This document shows, piece after piece, positions 36,239 through 47,607 of a stretch of DNA of 64,000 nt. The position numbers and the translations under genes were made by a program. Numbering within the stretch: position 1 is the first letter of the stretch; each line of letters opens with the position of its first letter. The notes below the pieces were generated by a model. The model had not been told where the DNA came from. It searched no databases and saw only the letters and a list, made by a program, of their open reading frames with translations. This DNA is from Inonotus obliquus (Eukaryota > Basidiomycota > Agaricomycetes > Hymenochaetales > Hymenochaetaceae), in assembly GCA_032164295.1 (NCBI GenBank), contig JAJHTX010000010.1:1612001-1676000 (forward strand). Reading direction: 5' to 3'.

Positions 36239-38645
36239 TTTTTGACTCACCGGGGTTGGATGGTGTGTCACGGTCGGTTGTATGAATGAATCCACCAGTC
36301 GCCCATTTGATTGCTCAAAAACACCGGTGATCCGACTGCACATATCATTGTTTGATCGAATGTTTGAGCAGCTGGGATGGTCCTGTGGATGGATGGGTGG
36401 CTGGCTGGCTGGCTGGCTGGTTGGTTGGTTGGACGGTTAGTTGGTTGGCTGGGTGAGGTGTCGCGTAGAGTGTGTAATTATTCTTAGAACAATATAATCC
36501 ATTTTACTCTTTGTATAATAATTTTCCGCTCGAAAAATAATAAGCAAATGTGAAATAACGAAGAAAATCGATGGAGAAATGAGCAAGTTATTGTTAAACA
36601 TACGTGCTCATCATGCAAGACAGCGAGTGCGTGGTGATCAGCATTGTGTGAACACGTGTGACAATTGGCGTTGAACAAAGATGCGGGCAAGCGGCGGGTA
36701 TGGCCCATACCCAGTCACACGATAAAGGGTAATACTGGAGGCTACGATCGATATGGGCTTAATTCTGCAATTCTACTGCTTCTTACTTCTCTTTGGACTA
36801 TGGTACTTCTGCCGTCCTATCTACGCCTGTGGTTCTGATGAAGTACGAGGCTTCTGCAATTTGACAAGGCTAAGATCGATTGAGAACTGGTCCTACATGT
36901 GTTTAGCCAGACTTCTGCGCCAATACCGAATCACCAATTCTTACGCCCGTCTTCCATCACAGTACTGAACCACCAGGCTTCGATACTGATGATAATACCG
37001 TACCGTCCACCCATCCTGATACCGATGCTTAATAGTCCATGTTTAGTCGATACTACGCCCTCGACGGCCCAAAGGCTCACAAGCTATGATCGGTCTGCCA
37101 TACATTGCTGCAAAGAGTTGGATCATTGTCGAAGCTCCAAGTCCGATGGTATGCCCTTCTGAACTGCCATGCATTAATACCGATGATACTGGTGTTGATA
37201 CCGATGATCCACTCCGGTACCGAAGTTCGTGACATGTGCGAGGTCAAGACTGCACCCTCGGAGATCTACGTCGAGAGGAAGGTTGGGAAATGAATCAGGT
37301 CTACCATATGCTGCTTCGATCTTGGAGAAGACCATTGATTCGACTCAGAGGTGAAGCCAAGCCATGCCCAGTCAAGTCAGGCAATGCATACCAATCGATA
37401 TCGAGGGGCACGAGTGATCTCATTGATGCCCAGGGACGATCCCAGCATACGGATTGGTACCGAGTGATAGAGTACTCCAATGCCAAGGTTAGGTTGTACC
37501 GACATGTCAACATTGGAGCACGCCGTCCAATCGCTTGGTAGATGCCCAGACTGACGCTGCATGGATCATGATACTGGAACAAAGGTAAATCTGGATAACG
37601 TGCTTCTCCGGAGAAGAAGACAACAGGGCCATCGTCAGGAGCACCTATGCGGTAGCATGAGACACATCCTTGCTTTAGCACTGGTCGACGTCAGTACCGC
37701 CATCCTACCTCGGTATCACTTGTCGTGAGTTTTCATTGGGTTCTTGTCTCGTCCCACCCTATTCTTAGCTACCCCCTGATAAAACTTCTTATTCATTCAT
37801 CATCTTATGTTTCCCCTGATTATATTCTTACATTCATTTTGACCTTATGTTCCCCTTCTTGTACCGGATTGTGGTACAATTCGACTTGTAAAAACTCCCC
37901 ATTTGGTATCTTGAATGGCTACGGTATTATGGTATTTATAGCCTGCATGTTCTACTGTAGCAAACCAGCTAATCTGAGAGGAACTTCCAGAGTGAAGGTC
38001 TGGGTTTTGCTCATCTTGTTCAAGTCCCCGTTCGCCAGTCTTGCCTCGTAGTCGCTGGTATCGATACCGGTAGTCATCGACATCGTCCCAGTTGCTCTCA
38101 CCCTTCATCTCGCAACTAGTCTCATCAAGAACTCTTTCTCTGCCTCGCCTCCTCCTCTGCTTCATTCTTGCTACCTCGATACCGAATGACAAATGACTCG
38201 GTATCGACAGATTCATCTCGGTATTAACCACCGCCTGCCATTATCCCCTCTTGAGCTGTCATATAGAGCCTCCCTGTATTACTCTATCTTGCCAGGCCCT
38301 ACTATCTCTCTCGACGACCTGTCTGTGACTGTACGACTTAGTACCGCCACGTACCGGCCTTCCCAACGCACCTAAATTGTACCCCCCTCGTCCGGTACTT
38401 CTGATACCAGCCACATTCTCGCACATTCAGCAAGTTGATCATTCGAGTGCTTGGTCAGATAAAGCATTAGTCAGAGAGTCGATCGCGTACCGGGCATGTC
38501 TTCACTATATACTATATATCATTAATGCGCAGGACACAGTATTAATCGTAGTACAGAGATAAATTAACAATGGCACCAAATTAGAGGGAACCTTCGACAG
38601 GGAACTTCCCTCTAGTTTGATTACGTAGTGTGGGATCTGCAGGTG
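36239..38645 (-). repeat. Right terminal inverted repeat of the KDZ transposon, split by R4
   Basis: Pieces 36239-36722 and about 38430-38645 match the reverse complement of 20426-21154. It shares the ggctggctggctgg low-complexity run (36390-36440) and the TAGAGGGAA/TTCCCTCTA hairpin near 38580-38615. Confidence 0.75.
36723..38429 (+). repeat. Family R repeat, copy R4
   Basis: 1,707 bp, intact ends (taaagggtaatact to gcacattca). Inserted in the right TIR at the site whose empty version is preserved in the left TIR around 20630-20645. Flanking 4-mers acga and gcaa versus gtga in the empty site. Confidence 0.82.
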
Positions 38646-38663
38646 CCTACAGGAGTTGCTGAT

Positions 38664-39391
38664 GCTAAGGAAGCTTACTAGATGAAAATTGAATCAATCA
38701 TGTTGCAAATCATGGCTGCCTTCAAATGTAACGAACATGATGGAAGGCTCTACGGAAAGATAGGGGGTCAAGAGACCACTTAGCATACTCGAATAAACAC
38801 CTTCTCGAACATGCCAAACTGATTGTGAGTCCCATTGTCAATGCACATTTCGTCAAAGTGAAGCTATATCTCACTTAGGTCAATGATATTCCTGGGGTCA
38901 AAGTGGATGAAGTGCCTGAGCAATTGAAGGTATTGGATAGGCAGTGGAAAGCAGCTAGGAGTCCCAATGCAGAGACAGGCACTATCACAGCAAGTGGGCC
39001 CATGACCATTCCTGCTACCAGTATTCCTAGAACAGTGATGAATGCAGTGCCAATACAGGCCTCCAACCTGCCTGCCAACGTACAGCATCAGCAGACACAT
39101 AGCCAGGTATCAACTGATCGCAGACCGTGTGATTTCCCTATGGTTCAGAATTGGCTTGAATCACTGCACAATGACATGGAGAGGGGCCATGATGACTACA
39201 CATATAGGTCTCTGCTGCCTGCGTTCGAAGCCAACGATATCAAACGTTTGGACGATGTTGCCTTTCTTGACTATGGCAAACTCGAGAGTATGGTGGTGCA
39301 AGTTCAGGGACAGGTGAGCATTGGCCTGCTCAATTGTATCATTTGATATGCATAGGAAGATGCTTCTCAAATCAAGTAGCAGTAGTCATAG
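38664..39391 (+). pseudogene. SAM-like domain gene, old 5'-truncated copy
   Basis: Homologous to the longer gene at 58938-62529. It starts abruptly next to the KDZ transposon end with GVADAKEAY, an in-frame stop, then IMAAFKCNEHDGR. It continues as DVPEVP-type sequence (DEVPEQLKVLDRQWKA at 38906) and a Pro/Thr-rich linker. The last part is a C-terminal SAM-like segment: VQNWLESLHNDMERG ... LLPAFEANDIKRLDDV ... IGLLNCII. Beyond 39346 the homology runs on (YA.EDASQIK) through in-frame stops. It is tail-to-tail with the transposase at 39481. SAM-like assignment rests on the W-L-x-x-L and I-x-x-L-D-D spacing and is an inference. Confidence 0.6.
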
Positions 39392-39480
39392 ATACATCTA
39401 GATGCCTAATATATTAATTACGCTGTTTGACCAGTTGAGATCCAAATGATCTGCTCGAACGTAAGAAAATAAATCCTGCA

Positions 39481-40658
39481 CTAACAGAGATAACCACAAT
39501 GATGATAGAAAGCATGATAGCTGGTAGCACTGATAGACATCATTTCACCATAAAGCTTTGCAACCACAGAACCCTCTGTCTCCTCATCACTGAACCTGAC
39601 ACGATGAAGCCGAGCCTTCAATAGAGAGAATAACAGCTCAATTGGGTTGAAGTCTGGAGAATATGTGGGAAGAAACTCCAGCTTCATGCCCCTATGTATA
39701 ACTAGATCAGTAACAGCACTGCACAGCAGCATGACAGACTAAAATGGACCAACCTAGATTTGATGAGCTCTCGAATCTCCAGCGATTTGTGAATTACACA
39801 ATTGTCCATCACCACAACAGAATTTGGGGCCGGCCATGGCTGCATGTGGTCCAAAAGATCCCTGACAAAGGTAGTGAACAAAGCGGTGTTGAAGGATCCT
39901 TTCACTATCATACAGTTGAGTATGCCAGTCATAGTAATCATGGGCAGGACCGAATACCTAGCAGAAGCAAGCCAGTTAGATTCTCAGCCGTAAGGTGAGG
40001 CACTGCACCTTTTGTCATGTGCAAAGATCATTTTCTGATATGCCTGATGGCCCTCCAAAGCTCATGCCTTCTTCCTCAGGAAGGTGCATTGGTTGCATGC
40101 ACTCTCATTGACAAAGACAAGCTGTTCTGCCTCATATTGACATGCCATTCTTAACCTATACTGAATTCGAGCGGTCTCACTGCATTCAAGCGCCCTTTTT
40201 GATATCTTAGATGGTACATGGTAAGTCTGCTGATACCAGGTCATAAATACTGTCTTTAGAGTGAACCCCACCCGTTTTAAGAATCTCCACACTGTAGTAT
40301 CCAAAACCTTCTTGCTAACTCGCCTTTCCAACTCTTCTCTCACTTCATCCAAGTACTGATCCTTACGATGCTCAATTGAGCTCAGGAGAAACTGCAGTGT
40401 AGTCAGCCAAAATGAGTATTTCCCGTTCCAATTCGAACTTACCTGCGTGTCTGCATAGTCCAGTGCCCTTGGTCTCCCAGTTCTTGTGCCCTCCCCTTGA
40501 AAATGTCTCATGCGCTTGTATTGGGTGACTACTCGGTGGATAGTCAACCGATGGACACCCATCACATGAGCCAGATCATGTACAGTAGCAAGTTGTGATT
40601 GATATAGCCTGAATATGATGCATCTCGCATCTTCTGAGAATGCTTTGCTTTGAACCAT
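39481..40658 (-). pseudogene. Tc1-like DD34E transposase, inactive old copy
   Basis: Minus-strand DDE transposase. N-terminal helix-turn-helix: DLAHVMGVHRLTIHRVVTQY, then GRPRALDYADTQ followed by an intron (donor GTAAGT, 51 bp) and FLLSSIEHRKDQYLDEVRE. The catalytic core reads LVFVNESACNQ (first Asp replaced by Asn), VVVMDNCVIH (second Asp) and YSPDFNPIE, 34 residues after the second Asp once the intron in KSR|GMKLEF is removed. A TGA replaces the expected Trp after LRKKA near 40060. It encodes what was a cut-and-paste transposase, now dead by a missing catalytic residue and nonsense. Confidence 0.85.
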
Positions 40659-41819
40659 TGCAGAATGATGCGAAAGGAGTAAGAAAAGTAAGAAGGAGTG
40701 TGCTAACTGTGAGCACTGTTCACGTGCACCCAGGCATTAGTGGTATGCATAGAGAGGTCTGAGCATAGTGGTTGAAGCATAGAATGGATGGATGGGAAAC
40801 TCATGCTAGTGACGGCTATAGAGCATCCAATAGTCATGCAGAAAGGATCATAATTTTAGCAGCCTGTCTGTCCGCACTGCAGGGAAAGTTACGAGATGAG
40901 GAGGGTGGAACAGCGTGAAGCAGAATGTAAACCTCTCTGGTGCACGACCAATACTACACGGATCTGCTTCAAACTCACAGGGAATACTGTTATAGTATTG
41001 TACTTAATTTACAAGTAGAGGAAAAAAATTTAGGGGCAGATGTAAAGGAGCAATAAATTTTGAACCTCAGTGAAAATGTGAGAGGGAACAGACTAGTGGT
41101 GGTTGTCTGGCCTCTTGCCTCTTGCACTCTTTATGCATTACTTCAATTTTCACATATTCATATCCCTTGTGACCATAGCTAATTTTAGAGTGCTTAATCA
41201 ATGGTTATTGTGCCATATTTACAGAGAAAATGTTGATTCATTCCTATTTTCGATGTTTTGGCTCAGATGTGGCTCATATCACATGAAATGCACGTGTCGC
41301 AGGACTTATGAAAAAGACTGTACAGGGAATTCCATAAGAATTTGGACACATGAATTTTGACATACGTCATCCTCAAAAATGCCCAAAATGTCAAAAACAC
41401 AACAAACGGCCCAATTTCTCAATCCATACTGCACATTGAGACACAATTTAACCACGTAAAAAAAGTACTTGAAATTGCACTTCTAACGATGTAAGAATGT
41501 ATGGGAAATGTGGTGCTTACACAACAGAAGAGGTCAGATAACATTGCCAAGTCAGTGCCTCACCTCCTCCCTCAGGGAGTGCAAAAATCATAACTTTTAC
41601 AACACTTCATGTAAAAATCTAATTCAGGTGGCGTAGCCTGCACCAGTATAAGAGGTACCCATGATCGAGTTTTTGCGGCAAAAGGAGGTGCCCTTTGTGA
41701 TAGAGTAGAGCAACATCCCAGCATGCTCACTTTCTAAACTCTCACCCCCTTGGCAGTGCATCTACAATAACTCACACATTTCGTTAGTTAAATTCTAGTT
41801 ATTTATTCCAGGGCCATCC
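40659..41819. other. Non-coding stretch between the two transposase loci
   Basis: About 1.16 kb. No supported gene; the plus-strand ORF at 41103 has no recognisable content. Parts may be terminal sequence of the transposon whose arm begins at or before 41820, but the matching stretch on the other arm lies outside the window. Confidence 0.4.
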
Positions 41820-43184
41820 ATTGATGAGGGCTGTAAGATGGGGTACACATTGATTGTAACTGTCAAGGTGAATAGATACAGTACATGAGTCTATTACTGG
41901 CCAGCACAAGCACCTCACCGCCTTGGCTTTTGTAATCGCATGTGCGCAGCCAACCTCCTCTCTCAACCACGCTCTGTCACATCCCTATGATGCGCAAAAA
42001 GCCACTATCACCAGATGCACAGGCCATGCTCATATGTATGCACTTAAGGAGAAGCTTTTTGGTTCGAGATATATCTTGGTTCACAGGTGTTTCAAAATCT
42101 ATGATCAACAATGTGATACAGCAGCATGAAGAGACAGGGAAAGTCAGACAACCTGCCCAGCAGCATGGTCAGCCAAGGATGTTGTCCTATGTAGACACAA
42201 ATGTGAGTTTCCCTCTGCTCCAGATCCATTTTCATCTTTGCTGGCTGAGTGATGCACCACAGTTTATTTTGGACTCAATAGAACGGCAACACAATTCTTA
42301 TCATACTGAACTGAAAGATATGCTCCTGCGCATTCAAGGCAAGGAGGCTTCAACACAAACAATAGAACGAACATTGAAGCAAGCAGGATTTACTCTGAAA
42401 GAGATGTGGATTTCAGGTTGTCTATCGTGGATTTATGATTCACATCTTATAGATAACAGATCAGCAAGGAAGCGCTGGAACACAGTGAAACCAAATAGTT
42501 GCAGTATCAGCTTAGGATGGCCTCCCAGTACTCAGCAGATCAGCTGGTATTCATGGATAAGAGTGCATGCGACAGGCGTACCTACCTGCGGGGTAAAGCA
42601 TGGGCTTTAGAGGGCCACCAAGCAATTTGCAAACAGGTGTTTCTGAAGGGTAAACGATACATCCTGCACCCACTCTCTGGGTGGGATACATCTCAATCCT
42701 CTCAGATATTCTATTCTTCCTGCAATTACAATGGATGGTATGATCTATTGCGCAATTGTGGAAGGGTCCTTCAATTCAGCATTGTTCTATGATTTCATCG
42801 CCGCCCTGTTGGAGCATATGAATCCGTGGCCAGCACTGAATTCTGTGATTGTCATGGACAACTGCACAATCCACAAGGTGCCAATGGTTCAGGAACTTAT
42901 CAAATCCAGGTGTGTTTATCACACTTCCACCAACTTCTTTTAATCCATCGAGGTTTAGAGGAATGAAGGTTGAATTTCTTCCAAAGTACTCACCAGACTT
43001 CAACCCAATTGAGCTTTCCTTTTTCCTGTTGAAAGCTCGTCTTCAAAATGTGCATTAGATACATGAAGAGATTGATGCAGTCATCTTACAGCTGTATGGA
43101 GAAGTCATGTCAATTAGTGCTCAAGACTGTCATGCCTTCTACACCCATTGCGGATATCTTAGATGGTGCGTAGTCATTTCTCTC
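41820..43184 (+). repeat. Left arm of the inverted pair
   Basis: Matches the reverse complement of 62636-64000. Homology stops at tttctctc; beyond it the sequences differ (catatattg versus ggcattatg). Confidence 0.9.
41987..43172 (+). pseudogene. Tc1-like DD34E transposase, left copy
   Basis: Start at MMRKKPLSPDAQAM. Helix-turn-helix region around DISWFTGVSKSMINNVIQQH, then LSYVDTN, an intron (GTGAGT...CACAG) and QFILDSIERQHNSYH. The core has LVFMDKSACDRRT (Lys follows the first Asp, where Glu is usual), VIVMDNCTIH and YSPDFNPIE. The 34-residue spacing needs the intron between KSR and GMKVEF removed. An in-frame TAG at ~42497 (before LQYQLRM) and another at ~43054 (after RLQNVH, before the HAFYTHCGYL tail) break it. 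A nuclear cut-and-paste transposase by family; this copy should not make full-length protein unless one stop lies in an unrecognised intron. Confidence 0.82.
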
Positions 43185-45418
43185 CATATATTGTGAAAAT
43201 ACAAATTGCAAATTCTTGTACCGACAACAATGAATATATTATCGAGCTTTCACCAATATATGAACCGTTTGCATTCATACAAGTTCCAATTTCAACGGAA
43301 AATACATGACAGGGTAGGACGTAAGAGAAGTCAAAAGCCCCCTCACCGAATTTTGAAAAAGCAGTAACATGAAGAAGCAACAAGGTAAAGCATAATTTGA
43401 GTGTACGTTGAAGGATTAGCTCAGTGTCCCACCTCAGAAACTATCACCTCCTTGCCCTTACCCTTGCCATCTCCAGATGAACCCAAATCAATATCACCTG
43501 CCAGGTTCTGAGGAACTAGATCAGCGAAATGGTCCTCCTTGTATTCTTTAAAACCTCGATTCTCTGCAAAGTAGGCCAAGATGTTTTGAATAGCTTCAAC
43601 TTATTGCTGGTTCTCAGGAAAGCTGCTATGGTAGCCTAACTTCCTACTGAAGGTGGTGTGCACATCGGGTGCTTGCAAATTGCTATTGAACATAGTGGGA
43701 TGTGCATGCCTGTTCCCTTCCTCCTTTATTGGAAAGAGGGCAACAATAAGACATCTGAGCAGCATTTTATCTAACAGGAGGTAGAGAGCAAATGCGCAGT
43801 CATCCATTGCTTCCTCTGCTGTGACAGTAACCAATTCAATTGCGACAGTATCTGCCTCATCCGGGACAGCACTCGACTTCTTTGGCTTCTGTTTTCTATC
43901 TACACGAGATACTGTCAGAGATCCTTCAGCTTCGACTTTGGGTGTTATGTTCATAATCTTCTTTAAGGCGTCCAGACCACGCAAAAGCTTGAAGTTCTTC
44001 TTCTTGTCAGTGTTGCCAGCGCCAGAGGTGACATTCTCTTTGTTCGGAAGATAATTGCCTGATTGTTTCAGTTCTCCGTCAAGTTTCGTCAAGAAGGATA
44101 ACATGTGAAGTTTCCAGTGCTTCCAAACAAAATCACTCGGCCAGTTATACTTCTTCGAAGTCTCCTTCCCATCACTTGGATCAATGTAAACCAATTCTTC
44201 CTCGGGTCCGCCAAAACAAAGCATTTTTCAGAATTCGGGAAAGTTCGAGTTTGTTCGATGGAGGAAGGACTTGTCACCCAAGTGCATCAGGTCCAGAAGT
44301 GTTTTTAGTCCGTTGTCGAGGACCAACGTCCTGTGGTCTATATGGAGTGCTTTCTTCTTAACGTAAGAGATGGCGCTGCTCATAACAAGTTCTGTAGACC
44401 CTGTGGTGGAGTTTGCTTGGCGTTTATCAGAAATTGAATTCTTAGCGTAAGAGATGATGCTACTCACATCAAATTCCAAAAAAACCATGATGGAGTCTAC
44501 TCGGCGTTTATCAGAAATCGATGTGCCAGATGAATAAATTGGATGCCTCGAGGACTGCCGGTTCAAGTCTGCAAATCTATACTCGACGGCCTTGTTTGCT
44601 GTTCTAATCTGCTTCAACTTGGTCATTAATTTCATCACCTCCTCCTCTTGATAATCGCTATTTTTAAGGCTTTCTCAAAGCTGGAGGAGTGCCTCTTCCC
44701 TATAATTGGTGTCATAGAAGTACACCATCGCCCAGTAAAAGTGCTGTTGACATATACATAGGAATTGGCAGCGGTTCAAAGCAACACTTTTGGGAGACTA
44801 ATACCATTCTGATAAGTCGGTGATCATGCATCAAACGTTAGTTAACCTACTGCTTCCATTAGTTCCTTAGTTATCTCGTCCTTGAGGAATACCTTTTGAT
44901 TGAGATCGTCCATATTCTGCTGCATAGCATTCATCTGGGCCTGCAAGACAGTCAATGAAGTCCTGAGAGGCAGAACGTTATCCTTGCACAAAATTGCCAT
45001 CACATGAAGCTGGTGAAAATGTTCCATGAGTTGGTCTTTATTAGCGGCTTTATTGGCCCTTGCACTCCTCGCTTCCACATAACTCATCTTAACAAGCCCT
45101 TGTGCCGCATGACCACCAGTAGCTAAGACATCAGAGGTCAGTCATATTGCAACTATTGTCTAAAGACAATTTACTAACTCTTGGAATCAAGGCTGTGAAA
45201 ATCACTGGACAACAGAAATGTGACACTTTTTGCTAACTGAAATGACTCAGGGGGTGAACCCGACAGGGAAGATGGTGGATCCGACTTGAGAGATGGTGAA
45301 CCTGACTTGGAATCAACATCCTTCCAGTTGGGTCCAGTTGATTCCAGCTTAGCAGATGGTGAACCTGAAGGGTGCACGCTCACACCGGGAGACGAATTTG
45401 GTATCGGAAACACATCAC

Positions 45419-45859
45419 TGTTAGGACTTGAACTTTCCCTTTCCTTTCGCTTACTTAATTCTTCATTGGTCATATTCCTTTTTCCGTTCATGCTTACTCA
45501 TTTTTATTATTCATCTTGCTTAGTCGCTCTTTACCGGAACGTTCCGTAATATTCTATTCCCACCCTTACTAATATTCTTCTTAGAGTAATACCTTCCCAC
45601 ATATGGTGTGTATATAAGTAGATAGTCTGACTCATTTGTACCCCGTCTCACTATTCTTCTTACCACCACCATCTCTTAGGTATTTACTCATTGTTTGTAC
45701 TAACTTAAATATATCTTCTTACCACCACCATCCCTTAGCCTGCGTGATCGTCTCCGTCGTTGTACAAGTCTCCGACGTTTGAGGCAGCGTACCCTAAGCC
45801 CTGGTGTGAGAGACCCCGACTCCGTTCGAGTACTCCCGAACCTTTCGTTTCGCATAACA
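45419..45859 (+). repeat. 5' LTR of the young Gypsy element
   Basis: 441 bp; TATA-like gtgtatataag at ~45608-45618 (promoter). Followed by taatagtgagacc; no standard tRNA primer-site match seen. Confidence 0.95.
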
Positions 45860-46255
45860 TAATAGTGAGACCTACGTACCAGGACCGTTCAGCGACCTCT
45901 GAGTTTCCCAGTCCTTGCTGTTCCCTCCTGTGGTCTCCCGTTGACGTTGAGTAACTCCCAACGAACACGAGTTTTCACCAACCCGGTTTTTACCGAGACA
46001 ACAACAACCGGCCCGGAGACTGTTAAAGTTTCCGTGTATTCCCGACCAGTCACCGTGGCGCTTATCGTTACCATCTGGTGCCGAGGAAACGTCATCTACA
46101 CCAAGGAGTTCCCACACGTTCATAGTGCCCCAGGGTTCTCTATTGTTTTCCCTGCCTGGATCTTCCGCGTTGTCATAAGGCTTACGGACGGATTGCCGAA
46201 CAACCTGCGTCAGCGCCTAGATCCCTTACCTGTACCCCCTCCTCGTCGTTAAACG

Positions 46256-47569
46256 TTGTCGAGAACTCATCGCCGACGTGCTTTAATACTAGACGCCGTG
46301 GAGAGAGACGTAGACGAGTTATTCGTTCAGACTCAGCCTACGTCGCCCCCGTCCCCTACTCCAACGTCAAGGAGCGACTCAGACGTATCCTCTCTAGAGA
46401 CTCCTGTACTACGAATGTCTGGAGGACAAGGACAACAACCAATACCACCTCCAGTTCCTCCCCGAGCACCAAGTCCACTGATGGCGCAAGGGTTCAATCA
46501 GACTCAGATGCAGCAGTTTGCGCAGATGTTTGCGGCTGCTCTAGGACAAGTACAACAACCGCCAGCACCGCCTGCCCCATCCCCCAAGACTCGTGCGAAG
46601 GAACCAAGCGAGTTCAATGGCAGCGACTACAAGGACTTCAAGCGCGAATATACCCTGTGCTTTGAGTCGGACCCCAGGTCGTTCCCAACAGGCAAGAGCA
46701 AGATACTCTTTGTCTTGTCTTACATGAAAGGCGGAGCTGCTGGAACGTGGGCGCAGAACTACGTAGATGCGAACCAAGCGGCAGGTATCCCGGACACTTG
46801 GGCAGCCTTTCAAACGGCTCTAGACAAGTCGTTTGACGATCCAAACAAGAAAGAGAAGGCGATGGCGGAACTTCGACGCCTAACTCAAGGGAAGAAGACC
46901 GCAGACGAGTTCTTCGTCGAGTTCGACATCAGACGTCAGGCAGCTGGTCTTACAGATGCACTGCACAATGACATTCTCATCGACCGATTGAAGTGGGCGT
47001 TGAACCTCGAGGTCGTCAAGGGAGTCATGCGCTCAGCCACCGTCCCTACCACTTATGATGGCTGGAAGGCGAAAGCTATTGACGTGGACAGGATCGAACA
47101 ACAGCTTCGTCAAGTAACGGCGACAAGGTCAGGCCCTCCACGCACAAACTGGCCAACCCAGGCACAGACCAAGAACCCGCCTCAAGTCCAGCAAGCTCCG
47201 CAACCTCAGCAGCACCGGCCGCAGGCACCTCCCCCTCAGCGCGATCATCAAGGAGTAGGGGCAGGAATCCATCCAGGAGCCGGAATTCCAATGGACATCG
47301 ACAGGGCCAGAAGAAGCTACAAATGCTGGACCTGTGGATCACCGTCGCATCTCATGGCTAGTTGTCCTAGTAAGGGGCAGATAGTACGAGAAGTGATTAG
47401 GGCATGGGACCCGGAGACCCGCAGGGCCTTTGCAGACGCACTAGGAGAGCTGAAGGAACGTGACTTCCAAGCGGTCGACGGAGGACCCGAGGAGCTGCGA
47501 GCTACACAAGTAGAGGGGTTGATGGATGAAGAAAGGGGAGAGGAGGATTTTGTCAAGGACCAGGAGTAG
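46256..47569 (+). CDS. gag: Gag polyprotein of the young Gypsy element
   Basis: Open frame of 437 codons; it opens right after a TAA at 46250 and its first ATG is at 46415 (MSGGQGQQP), so the true start is uncertain. N-terminal region Pro/Ser-rich; residues ~120-280 are the capsid-like retrotransposon Gag domain (FNGSDYKDFKREYTLCF, GAAGTWAQNYV, KTADEFFVEFD). A Pro/Gln-rich linker follows. A CCHC zinc knuckle, CWTCGSPSHLMASC, is at ~357-370. It packages the element RNA in virus-like particles in the cytoplasm. It ends at a TAG 38 bp before the Pol frame, which lies in another frame, so Pol needs frameshifting, re-initiation or a separate start. Confidence 0.92.
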   Translation: MSRTHRRRALILDAVERDVDELFVQTQPTSPPSPTPTSRSDSDVSSLETPVLRMSGGQGQQPIPPPVPPRAPSPLMAQGFNQTQMQQFAQMFAAALGQVQQPPAPPAPSPKTRAKEPSEFNGSDYKDFKREYTLCFESDPRSFPTGKSKILFVLSYMKGGAAGTWAQNYVDANQAAGIPDTWAAFQTALDKSFDDPNKKEKAMAELRRLTQGKKTADEFFVEFDIRRQAAGLTDALHNDILIDRLKWALNLEVVKGVMRSATVPTTYDGWKAKAIDVDRIEQQLRQVTATRSGPPRTNWPTQAQTKNPPQVQQAPQPQQHRPQAPPPQRDHQGVGAGIHPGAGIPMDIDRARRSYKCWTCGSPSHLMASCPSKGQIVREVIRAWDPETRRAFADALGELKERDFQAVDGGPEELRATQVEGLMDEERGEEDFVKDQE

Positions 47570-47607
47570 TCGTCGGGACAACTGGTCGACTTTCACAAGA
47601 TTTCGTT

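Larger units (their letters stand above)
20426..38645. mobile_element. KDZ-type DNA transposon, ~18.2 kb with nested insertions
   Basis: Long inverted repeats start with cacctgcagatcccacac at 20426 and, reversed, end at 38645. Between them lie a CxC1/KDZ-like transposase and two passenger genes, all on the plus strand. Removing X1 (about 6.2 kb with its nested contents), X2 (1.3 kb) and R4 (1.7 kb) leaves about 9.0 kb. KDZ elements are known large TIR transposons of Agaricomycetes that carry extra genes. No convincing target-site duplication was found outside the ends (cttcttca versus cctacagg), so the exact termini are uncertain. The transposase is broken, so this copy is probably immobile by itself. 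Confidence 0.72.

Noticed and set aside
20426..38645. A single large palindrome or segmental inversion
   Set aside because: Only the ~0.7-kb ends and separately the X copies are inverted; the interior is single-copy coding sequence.
45941..46252. Leader ORF of the young Gypsy element as a separate gene
   Set aside because: It overlaps the untranslated leader, has no recognisable content and no counterpart in the older element.
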